Shown: in pieces, positions 1-7,070 of the stretch
Numbering within the stretch: position 1 is the stretch's first letter
Layout: each line of letters begins with the position of its first letter
Program-made: the position numbers and the translations under genes
DNA from: Salinilacustrithrix sp003476595
Lineage (GTDB): Bacteria; Actinomycetota; Acidimicrobiia; Acidimicrobiales; Salinilacustritrichaceae
DNA: 64,000 bases
Direction: 5' to 3'
Assembly (NCBI GenBank): GCA_963972525.1
Contig: CAXAUZ010000017.1
Location: 13,956 to 77,955 of the forward strand
Notes under the pieces: generated by a model
Seen by the model: only the letters and a program-made list of their open reading frames with translations
Told to the model about the DNA's origin: nothing
Database searches by the model: none

Positions 1-2
1 TG

Positions 3-485
3 GGCGCGTATTCGATGGCCAAGCTGGTCCGCCAGACGCTGCGCATGAACCCGGACCGTGTCGTGGTCGGTGAGATCCGGGGCCACGAGGTCACGCCCAT
101 GCTGCTGGCGATGTCGCAGGGCAACGACGGGTCGATGTCCACGGTCCATGCCGACTCCTCGGCCGCGGTGTTCTCCCGGCTGGCCATGTACACGGCCATG
201 TCCCCGGAGGGCTTCGGGGCCGAGACCACGGCGTTGATGGTCGCCAACGCCGTGCACCTCATCGTCCACGTCGCCCGGCTCCCCACCGGCGAGCGGGTGG
301 TCACCTCGGTCCGCGAGGTCCTCGCCGCTGACGGCGCCATGGTCGTGTCCAACGAGGTGTACGCCCCCGATGCCACCCGGCGGGCGGTGCCGGCCAGCCT
401 CATGTCGGAGTCGACGATGCAACGCCTCGAGGCCGCCGGTTTCGATGCGTCGTGGCACCAGCCGTCGCGTGGGGGCTGGGCATGA
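3..485 (+). CDS. cpaF: CpaF/TadA-type pilus secretion ATPase, C-terminal part (cut by window edge)
   Basis: Hexameric ATPase that powers Tad (Flp-like) pilus assembly at the inner face of the membrane. Only the last ~160 residues lie in the window; the frame is open from the first bases, so the start is upstream. The family Walker B stretch MNPDRVVVGEIRG and the His box GNDGSMSTVHAD are both present, which is specific for CpaF/TadA among secretion ATPases. Its stop overlaps the next start by 4 bp (ATGA), the first of a chain of such overlaps that marks one tad operon running to 6657. Family assignment is firm; the missing N-terminal half cannot be judged. Confidence 0.93.
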   Translation, partial: GAYSMAKLVRQTLRMNPDRVVVGEIRGHEVTPMLLAMSQGNDGSMSTVHADSSAAVFSRLAMYTAMSPEGFGAETTALMVANAVHLIVHVARLPTGERVVTSVREVLAADGAMVVSNEVYAPDATRRAVPASLMSESTMQRLEAAGFDASWHQPSRGGWA

Positions 486-1360
486 CGGTCCTGGCCGCAG
501 TCGCGGTGGGTGTGCTCGCCGGCCTGGGGACCCTGCTGGTCGTGGCCGGCCTGCGCCACAACCCGGTCCTGCCCCGACCGTCGACCCGCCCCGCTACCCG
601 TGCCGCTGCCGGTGCTGTTGAGCCTGGCCGGGACCTGGGCTGGCTGGTCGCCGCCGGTGTCGCCGCCCTGCTGGTCCTTGCCGTGACCGGCTGGCTGGTG
701 GTGGCGGCTGCGGCCGGGGTGGGGGTGTGGTCGTCGCGGGGCCTGACCGAGGGTCGACGCCGCGACGTCTCGGCGGTGGCACGGACCGAGGCGATCGCGG
801 TGTGGACCGAACAGATCCGCGACAACATGGCCGCCGCCGCGGGCCTGGAGCAGGCCCTGTTGGCCTCGGCGGCGCACGCACCGGGCGCGATCGCCCCGGA
901 GATCAGCCGGTTCTGCTCGCGGCTGGAGCGGATGCCGTTGCTCGACGCCCTCGACGAGCTGGGCCGGGACCTGGACCACCCGTGCGCCGACATGGTCGTG
1001 GTCGCCCTGGCCAACGCGGTGCGGCTCGAAGCCCGGGAGCTGGGCCCGTTGTTGTCCCGGCTGGCCGTGTTCATCCGCGCCGATGTCCGGATGCGCCTGC
1101 GGATCGAGGTGGGCCGGGCCCGGATCCGCACGTCGGCCCGCATCGTGATCGCCACCACCGTGGCCACCGGGGTGTTCTTGTACGTGTTCTCCCCGAACCT
1201 GCTCGCCGCCTACGACAGCTTCGCCGGCCAAGCGTGGCTGGTCGTGGTCCTTGCCACCTTCGCCGCCGGATTGCGCCTGCTGGCCAGCATGGCGACCGTC
1301 ACCTACCCGGCCCGGTTCCGGGCCCGCCGCGGCGCCTTCCAGCCCGGAGCGACGTCATGA
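482..1360 (+). CDS. tadB: TadB-like pilus assembly membrane protein
   Basis: Inner-membrane platform protein of the Tad pilus (T2SSF family), the partner of the CpaF ATPase. 292 residues. An N-terminal transmembrane segment (residues 1-23), a second hydrophobic stretch near 50-85, a charged cytoplasmic T2SSF-like middle with several helices rich in Arg, and a C-terminal pair of hydrophobic segments (VFLYVFSPNLLAAY, WLVVVLATFAAGL) fit TadB. I chose the ATG at 482 because it overlaps the cpaF stop as ATGA; an upstream in-frame ATG at 452 would need a 34-bp overlap. Its own stop overlaps the tadC start by 4 bp, so the two are translationally coupled. Confidence 0.88.
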   Translation: MTVLAAVAVGVLAGLGTLLVVAGLRHNPVLPRPSTRPATRAAAGAVEPGRDLGWLVAAGVAALLVLAVTGWLVVAAAAGVGVWSSRGLTEGRRRDVSAVARTEAIAVWTEQIRDNMAAAAGLEQALLASAAHAPGAIAPEISRFCSRLERMPLLDALDELGRDLDHPCADMVVVALANAVRLEARELGPLLSRLAVFIRADVRMRLRIEVGRARIRTSARIVIATTVATGVFLYVFSPNLLAAYDSFAGQAWLVVVLATFAAGLRLLASMATVTYPARFRARRGAFQPGATS

Positions 1361-2298
1361 CCGTCTACGCCCTGGCGATCGGCCTCGGGGTCGGGGCCGG
1401 CGTGTTGTTGATCATCGCCGGCCTCCGACCCCACCCCGTTCCCCTCACCGACATCGAGGCCCTGTTGGCCCGCACCGGCACGTCAGTGTCGGCGACACGC
1501 ACCCGGACCGTCGAGGTCGACCCGACCGGCTGGCGGATCCGGGCCGGTCGTGCCGGCCTGGGAGTCCTGGGCCGCTTCGGTGTCGACGTCGACGGCCTGC
1601 GGGTCAAGCTGTTGCTCCTCGACAAGCCGGTCGAAACCCACGTGTGGGAGAAGCTGTTCGCCGCCGCCGCCGGGTTCGTGCTTCCCGTGCTCGTCGGCGT
1701 CGTCGTGGTCGCCGCCGACGTGACCGTCTCCCCGCTGGTCGTGCTGGTCGCGTCGATGGTGCTGGCGGTGGCCGGGTTCTTCTACCCGGACCTGCCGTTG
1801 AACGAACAGGTCGAGAACCGCCGCCGCGAGTTCCGCCACGCCCTGTCGTCGTTCCTGGATCTGGTCACCATCATCATGGCCGGCGGTGGCGGCATCGAGA
1901 CCGCCCTGGTCGGGGCCGCCGATGCCGGTGACGGCTGGGCGTTCGAGCAGCTCCGTGACGCCCTGCGCCGAGCCCGGCTCACCCGCCGCACCCCGTGGGA
2001 CACGCTCGCCGCCCTGGGTGACGACCTCGGCATCGCCGAGCTGACCGAGCTCGCCGCGGCCGTGTCCCTGGCCGGCGGGCACGGCGCCCGGGTCAAGGAC
2101 TCCCTGACCGCGAAGGCCGACTCGCTGCGCGCCGCGCTGGCCGCCGAGGTCGAAGCGGCCGCCGAATCCCAGACCGAGAAGATGATCGTCCCGGTGATGG
2201 TGATGATCCTCGGCCTCATCCTGTTCATCGGCTACGGCGCCGTCGAAGCGATCTCGAACCCCTCAGCCGACCTGATCACCGACGTGTCCGACCGATGA
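1357..2298 (+). CDS. tadC: TadC-like pilus assembly membrane protein
   Basis: Second platform protein of the Tad pilus (T2SSF family), expected to pair with TadB. 313 residues: N-terminal membrane segment (ALAIGLGVGAGVLLIIAG), a long double hydrophobic region near residues 105-145, a T2SSF-like cytoplasmic helical domain (HALSSFLDLVTIIMAGGGG onward) and a C-terminal membrane helix (MIVPVMVMILGLILFIGY). The ATG at 1357 overlaps the tadB stop (ATGA). The reading frame stays open far upstream to 727, but that extension is Arg/Gly/Pro-rich out-of-frame tadB sequence and is not protein-like. Confidence 0.88.
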   Translation: MTVYALAIGLGVGAGVLLIIAGLRPHPVPLTDIEALLARTGTSVSATRTRTVEVDPTGWRIRAGRAGLGVLGRFGVDVDGLRVKLLLLDKPVETHVWEKLFAAAAGFVLPVLVGVVVVAADVTVSPLVVLVASMVLAVAGFFYPDLPLNEQVENRRREFRHALSSFLDLVTIIMAGGGGIETALVGAADAGDGWAFEQLRDALRRARLTRRTPWDTLAALGDDLGIAELTELAAAVSLAGGHGARVKDSLTAKADSLRAALAAEVEAAAESQTEKMIVPVMVMILGLILFIGYGAVEAISNPSADLITDVSDR

Positions 2299-2382
2299 CC
2301 ACCCCACCCGCCCCCGCCCCCGGCGCGCGGCGCCGGTCCGTTGTTGTCCCGTCCAGCCCCGATCATGAACAAGGAGAGTCCC

Positions 2383-2598
2383 ATGCCCGCCGCCATCAAC
2401 CAGCTGCGCCTGCTGATCGAGGTGCAGCTGAACCTGCTCGGCGTCCGCACCCGCGACGACCGTGGCGCCGTGTCGACCGAGATGGCCGTGGCCATCGGGG
2501 TCATGGTCGCCGTCGCCGCCGCCGCCGGCATCATCTTCCTGGCCAAGGCCCAGTCCAACGCCAACAACATCCCCGACACGGTCAACACGCCCACCTGA
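2383..2598 (+). CDS. Small Flp/DUF4244-like pilin
   Basis: 71-residue candidate major pilin of the Tad system. A short charged N-terminal half ends in RDDRGAVSTEMAVAIGV, the Gly-x-x-[ST]-x-E pattern at the start of a single hydrophobic helix that type IV-like Flp pilins use for prepilin cleavage and assembly (the Glu being the pilin E5 equivalent). AAGGAG at 2371-2375 (with the preceding A) lies 7 nt before the ATG at 2383, which decides this start over an in-frame upstream ATG. It is the only gene of the operon with its own strong Shine-Dalgarno after a 84-bp spacer, as expected for a structural subunit made in excess. A prepilin peptidase gene is not in the window. Confidence 0.75.
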   Translation: MPAAINQLRLLIEVQLNLLGVRTRDDRGAVSTEMAVAIGVMVAVAAAAGIIFLAKAQSNANNIPDTVNTPT

Positions 2599-2978
2599 AC
2601 GCCACGCGTCGGGATGGGGGGTTGACGAGCACCGAGCTGGCCGTGCTCATGCCCGTGTTGTTGCTGGTCGTGTTGTTGCCGATGCAGTTCGCGCTGTGGT
2701 GGCACGCCAAGCAGGCCGCCGATTTCGCGGCCGAGGAAGGCGTCGAGGCCGCCCAGGTCGTCGGCGCCGACCCCGTCGCCGATGGCACCGCCGGCGCCCT
2801 CGCCGTCCTGTCCCAGGCCGGGAACCTCACCGACGTGTCCGTCTCGGTCACCCCGACCACTGACTCGGTGGTCGTCGAGGTCCGGGGCACGCTCGACTAC
2901 TCGGTCATCGGGACCTACACGGTCACCGCCCGGGCCGAGGGCCCCCTCGAGCAGTTCGTCCCGGCGGACCAACGATGA
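2595..2978 (+). CDS. TadE-like pseudopilin
   Basis: Minor pilin/pseudopilin of the Tad pilus. The stretch RRDGGLTSTELAVLMPVLLL is the classic TadE N-terminus: charged, Gly, then ST-E and a hydrophobic helix; the rest (~95 residues) is a small periplasmic domain with beta-like alternation (VSVSVTPTTDSVVVEVRGTL). No ATG is available. The CTG at 2595 overlaps the pilin stop (CTGA) like the other operon junctions; the alternative TTG at 2622 would drop the charged leader. The start is therefore uncertain, the family is not. Stop overlaps the next gene by 4 bp. Confidence 0.75.
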   Translation: MNATRRDGGLTSTELAVLMPVLLLVVLLPMQFALWWHAKQAADFAAEEGVEAAQVVGADPVADGTAGALAVLSQAGNLTDVSVSVTPTTDSVVVEVRGTLDYSVIGTYTVTARAEGPLEQFVPADQR

Positions 2979-3421
2979 CCAGCCCGGGGCAGATGCGCCG
3001 TCGGGGTTGTGGCGATGGGGGAGCGGTGACCTCGGAGATGGCCGTGGTCATGGTGGCGTTCCTGGCCGGGTTCTTGATGCTCGTCGTCTACGCCGGCCGG
3101 GTCGGCCAGGCCGGCAACGACGTCCGCTCCGCCGCGCACGAGGCCGCCCGGGCCGCGTCGCTCCAGGCCAGCCCGGCCCGGGCCGAAGACGCGGCACGGC
3201 AAACGGCGGCATCGAACCTGTCCACGTCGGGGGTGGCGTGCGCCGATGGCCTGTCGGTGACCGCCGACACGTCGAACCTGGTGCCCGGGGGCACGGTGAC
3301 GGTCACCGTGTCCTGCACGGCGTCGCTGGCCGATGTCGCGTCGCTCAACGTGCCCGGCTCGCGCACCTACACCGCATCCGCTACTGAAGTGGTCGATCTG
3401 TTCACGGAGGCCCGCGAATGA
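2975..3421 (+). CDS. TadE/TadG-like pseudopilin
   Basis: Second pseudopilin, 148 residues, starting at ATG 2975 in an ATGA overlap with the previous gene. RRGCGDGGAVTSEMAVVMVAF again shows the Gly-x-x-x-S-E signature followed by a hydrophobic helix; the remainder is a soluble domain with two Cys (VACADG, TVSCTAS) that could form a disulfide outside the membrane. Actinobacterial Tad loci usually carry two TadE-type genes in a row, as here. Stop overlaps the LysM-BTAD gene start by 4 bp. Confidence 0.78.
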   Translation: MTSPGQMRRRGCGDGGAVTSEMAVVMVAFLAGFLMLVVYAGRVGQAGNDVRSAAHEAARAASLQASPARAEDAARQTAASNLSTSGVACADGLSVTADTSNLVPGGTVTVTVSCTASLADVASLNVPGSRTYTASATEVVDLFTEARE

Positions 3422-6400
3422 CCCGCGTCGTCCGGTTCGCCAAGGCGGCACTCGCCCTTGTCCTGCTCGGCGTACTCATCGTCGCCGCACCCGTGGTGCT
3501 TGCCAGCTTCGGGAACCCGATCGGCGCTGCCGTCGACACCTTCGCCGACCAGCTCGCATCGGATGCGACCCGTACCGAAGCGGTCCTGGTCGCAGTGCTC
3601 GCCACGGTCGGCTGGGTGTGCTGGGCGATGGTTCTCACTGCCTTGCTCACCGAAACCGTCGCCGCGGCGCGGGGGACGGTGGCCCGGCCGTTGCCGCTGC
3701 TGCCCGGCATCCAGCCGGCGGTCCGGGCTCTGCTCTCTGCGGTCACGGTCGCGTCCACCGCCCTGCCCGCCGGCGCCTCGACATCACTCCCGCCCCCGCC
3801 CGCGCCCGTGCTCGCGGCGGTCGACGGGCACGACCTCGCCTCCCAGCACGCCGACCGCGAACCCGCCGCGGCACCGGCCGAGGCGGTGGCGCCGGCGGGG
3901 CCGGTGTACGTCGTGGAGCGGGGGGACACGTGGTGGTCGATCGCCGAGACCGTGCTCGGCTCCGGCACCCGCTGGGCCGAGGTGGTCGCCGCCAACGACG
4001 GCCACACCATGCCCGACGGCACCACCCTCACCGCGGACACGGCCCGGCCCCGCCCGGGATGGACGCTGGCCCTCCCGCCCGCCGCCGTCCTCCCACTCCA
4101 AACCCCACCCGAACCGGACCCACCCGCCGGGCAGGTCCATGTCGTCGAAGCCGGCGATTCGCTGTGGGACATCGCCCAGGGCTACATCGCCGACGACTCG
4201 AACCAGGCGGTCGCCGCCGCCGTCGACGTCATCGCCCGGGCGAACAACCTCGCCGATCCCAACGTGATCTCGGTCGGCCAGCCCCTCGCCATCCCCAACA
4301 CGATCACCGACCGCCACGACGGGCCGGCCGGCTCGGTGGTGGTCGAGCCCGGCGACACCTTGTGGGACCTGGCCGCCGAGCACCTCGGCGACGGGCACCG
4401 CTACCACGACATCGTCGACCTCAACGCCGGCCGGCCCCAGCCCGACGGGCAGGCGCTCACCGACCCCAGCATCATCGAAGCCGGCTGGGTCCTCAATCTG
4501 CCCGACACCGCCACGCCACAGCCGACCGTCCCCCAACCAGTGCCAGCACCAGCCGAACCCGCCCCGGCCGACCCGGCCCCTGCGCCCCCACCCGCTGACT
4601 CCAGCTCGGAGGCGGCCGAGGCCGCGCCGGCCCCCGAGCCCGAACCCGCACGGAACCCGACCCCGACGCCGTCGGCGCCCCGGTCGACCCTCCAGCCCGG
4701 GCCGTCACCCGCCAGCGAGGCGCCACCCACGTCCCCCGCCGACGACGCGGCCGACGGTGTCGACGAGGAGGAGGGGGCGGTGTCGGTTCCCGTCGGGCTG
4801 CTCGGCGCCGGGCTGACCGCCGCCGGGGTTGTGGTCATGTTGGAACGGCGCCGGCGGCTGCAACGCCAGCGCCGCCCCCGCGGCCACCTGCTGCCCGACC
4901 CGCCCCCCAAGCTGACCACCGCGGAGACCGACTTGCGTGCCGCCGCCCCGCCGTCGGCGCTGCAGCGGGTCATGGCGGCGCTGCAGGCAGCCGCCGCCGG
5001 ATCCGGCATCGAAGGGCTCCCACCGGTCCGCTACGTCACCGTCGACGACACCGAAATCAGCGTCGCGCTCGACCACGACTGCCCGGCCCCGCCCGGGTTC
5101 ACCAACGCCACCCCGAACCGGTGGGTGACCACCGAATCCTTCGACACCCTCGCCGACCGCGCCGGCGGCACGGTCGACCCGCTGCCGCTGCTGTGCCCGA
5201 TCGGCGCCACCCCCACCGGCCACCAGGTGCTCGTCGACCTCGAACGACACGGCGCCATCACCGTCGCCGGCGACCCCGACGCAACCATCGGGCTGCTGCG
5301 CTCGGTGGCGCTGGCCATGGCCACCGTCCCCTGGACGGCCGCCCCGCAGCTCACCACCGTCGGCCTCACCGGCGACATCTGCGCCCTGCCCTGGGTGACC
5401 ACCGCCGACACGCTCACCGACGCACTCGCTGCCCTCGACGCCCACGCCGCGGAGGTCCTCGACGCCCTCCCCCACGCCGGTGCCACCCTCGCCCAAGCCC
5501 GGGCATCAGGGGCCACCCCCGACGCATGGAACCCCGCCGTCGTCGTCTCCGCCGAGCCGCCCTGGGAAACCCACCAGACCGCCCTCGCCGCCCGAGCCGC
5601 CAACGCCCCCGACGCCACCGCCGTGGTCGTCCCCGCCCCCGCCCACGACACCCAGACCACGATCCTCCGGGTCGACGCCGAACGGCGGGTCACCTTCGAC
5701 GGCCTCGACCTCGACGACGTGGTCGCATCATGCCTGTCAGACGAGGATCTGCGCGTGGTCGGTGACCTGCTGGCCGACGCCGAACGGACCGACACGACAC
5801 CCACCCCCGAGCAGTACCGGCCGGTAGGCGTCCGGGCCTCGGAGCCGACGGGCGACGAGGCGTTCGGTGATGTCGACGTCCTCGTGCGGGTCATGGGCAC
5901 CGTCACCGTCGAACGCGTCGACGGCGACCACGCCGGCGAGATCGACTTCGGGCGCGGGAAGTCCCGGGAGGCGGTCGTGTTCATGGCCTGCCGTGACGAC
6001 GGAGCCGGCGTCACCACCGAAGCTGTCGAGGCCGCCCTGTGGCCGGCCGGCGCCAACAGCCGGCGCACGTTCAACAACACGGTCACCGATGCTCGACGGT
6101 CACTCGGCCAGACACCTGACGGCGCCCGGTACCTGCCCGCCGCATCCGACGGCCGGTATCGGATCTCCGAGCGGGTCAAGACCGACTTCGAGCTGTTCTG
6201 GGCGACCGTCGAGCAGGCAGAGAACACCGACGACGCCACCACCGCCGCCGGGCTGCTCGCCCAAGCCTTGTCCCTCGTCCGAGGCGAGCCGTTCACCGGC
6301 GTCGGCCTCGACTACGCCTGGACCGCGCCGACCCGCACCGCCGTCCAGACCGCCGTCATCGACGTCGCCGACGAGCTCGGCGAGATCCTCCTCGCCGCCG

Positions 6401-6657
6401 GCGACCTCCGAGGCGCCGAACGCGCCGCCCGCGCCGGGCTCACCGCCGCGCCAGGCGAGGAACGCCTCTACCGGCTCCTCATGCGAGCCGCCGCAGCATC
6501 AGGATCCCGACCAATGATCGACCGGATCTGGCGTGAACTGCGCGACGTCCTCGCCGACCCCGACCACGGCATCGAACCAGAAGGCACCATGAGCGAAGAA
6601 ACCATCCAGCTGTTCAACGAGCTCACGGGCGAACCGACCCGACGCCGCACCGCCTGA
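3418..6657 (+). CDS. LysM-repeat membrane protein with C-terminal winged-helix/BTAD domain
   Basis: 1079 residues. Two N-terminal membrane segments (about 8-30 and 55-80), three LysM-like modules near 162-210, 240-292 and 306-360 (each with a GDTWWSIAE, GDSLWDIAQ or GDTLWDLAA core), a Pro/Ala/Glu-rich linker, a third membrane segment near 455-475 followed by ERRRRLQRQRR, an unassigned soluble part, then a winged-helix-like segment (about 820-905) and a bacterial transcriptional activator domain (about 920-1070, ALSLVRGEPFTGV and two TPR-like helices). By analogy with family members the LysM part would bind peptidoglycan and the BTAD part faces the cytoplasm. It is the last gene of the tad operon (4-bp overlap). 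It may link wall state to pilus gene control; that is inference. Confidence 0.82.
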   Translation: MTRVVRFAKAALALVLLGVLIVAAPVVLASFGNPIGAAVDTFADQLASDATRTEAVLVAVLATVGWVCWAMVLTALLTETVAAARGTVARPLPLLPGIQPAVRALLSAVTVASTALPAGASTSLPPPPAPVLAAVDGHDLASQHADREPAAAPAEAVAPAGPVYVVERGDTWWSIAETVLGSGTRWAEVVAANDGHTMPDGTTLTADTARPRPGWTLALPPAAVLPLQTPPEPDPPAGQVHVVEAGDSLWDIAQGYIADDSNQAVAAAVDVIARANNLADPNVISVGQPLAIPNTITDRHDGPAGSVVVEPGDTLWDLAAEHLGDGHRYHDIVDLNAGRPQPDGQALTDPSIIEAGWVLNLPDTATPQPTVPQPVPAPAEPAPADPAPAPPPADSSSEAAEAAPAPEPEPARNPTPTPSAPRSTLQPGPSPASEAPPTSPADDAADGVDEEEGAVSVPVGLLGAGLTAAGVVVMLERRRRLQRQRRPRGHLLPDPPPKLTTAETDLRAAAPPSALQRVMAALQAAAAGSGIEGLPPVRYVTVDDTEISVALDHDCPAPPGFTNATPNRWVTTESFDTLADRAGGTVDPLPLLCPIGATPTGHQVLVDLERHGAITVAGDPDATIGLLRSVALAMATVPWTAAPQLTTVGLTGDICALPWVTTADTLTDALAALDAHAAEVLDALPHAGATLAQARASGATPDAWNPAVVVSAEPPWETHQTALAARAANAPDATAVVVPAPAHDTQTTILRVDAERRVTFDGLDLDDVVASCLSDEDLRVVGDLLADAERTDTTPTPEQYRPVGVRASEPTGDEAFGDVDVLVRVMGTVTVERVDGDHAGEIDFGRGKSREAVVFMACRDDGAGVTTEAVEAALWPAGANSRRTFNNTVTDARRSLGQTPDGARYLPAASDGRYRISERVKTDFELFWATVEQAENTDDATTAAGLLAQALSLVRGEPFTGVGLDYAWTAPTRTAVQTAVIDVADELGEILLAAGDLRGAERAARAGLTAAPGEERLYRLLMRAAAASGSRPMIDRIWRELRDVLADPDHGIEPEGTMSEETIQLFNELTGEPTRRRTA

Positions 6658-6689
6658 CCCCCGACCGCCGCACCGCCTGACCCCCGACC
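6644..6689 (+). repeat. Perfect 23-bp tandem duplication across the stop of the LysM-BTAD gene
   Basis: Two identical head-to-tail 23-bp units (6644-6666 and 6667-6689). The first unit contains the last codons and the TGA stop of the LysM-BTAD gene, so the second is a downstream copy of the end of the gene, stop included. Looks like a recent slippage product with no coding effect. The gap 6658-7070 otherwise holds only this repeat and the hairpins listed next. Confidence 0.9.
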
Positions 6690-6762
6690 GCCCCGCCGGC
6701 CGCACCGACACGGACAACAAGGACCAAGCGAGGCCACCCAGCTGAAACCTCACCACGAGAGC

Positions 6763-6797
6763 GGCCCGGCCTACCGGCGCTGCGGGTAGGCCGGGCC
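6763..6797 (+). terminator. Strong hairpin terminator at the end of the tad operon
   Basis: Perfect 13-bp arms (GGCCCGGCCTACC at 6763-6775 and its complement at 6785-6797) with a 9-nt loop, about 105 bp after the last tad gene. There is no T-run, which is common for terminators in GC-rich actinobacteria. It would separate the tad operon from the convergent HerA-like gene. Confidence 0.7.
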
Positions 6798-7008
6798 TCG
6801 CATGACTGATAACGCCGGTTCTTCTGCGCGTATCGCTGTCCGGAATCGACCGAGGCGAGCATCGATAGGGGCGCCGTCCCTCCATGGGCAACACCTCGAA
6901 CCCGAGCCCACGCGATCGCCGGTGCTCCGTACTGTCGCCGTGTCCAGAACCGACCGGCCCGTGCGACGCTCGGGAGTGCAGGCGGATCCGGACGGATTGT
7001 CAGGATGG

Positions 7009-7029
7009 CGGCTCCACATGGCGGAGCCG
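7009..7029 (-). terminator. Possible hairpin terminator of the HerA-like gene
   Basis: A 7-bp perfect stem (7009-7015 with 7023-7029, loop 7 nt) lies about 40 bp beyond the stop of the leftward HerA-like gene, and a second 6-bp stem (7055-7060 with 7067-7072) overlaps the stop codon itself. No T-run. Position is right for a terminator; stability is modest. Confidence 0.35.
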
Positions 7030-7070
7030 ACCGCGAGCGCATGTGCCGTCCCGCAGGCGGCTGCATCCGC

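Noticed and set aside
727..1356. Long N-terminal extension of the tadC frame
   Set aside because: The extra 210 residues are Arg/Pro/Gly-rich shadow of tadB; the ATG at 1357 in an ATGA overlap starts the family-like sequence.
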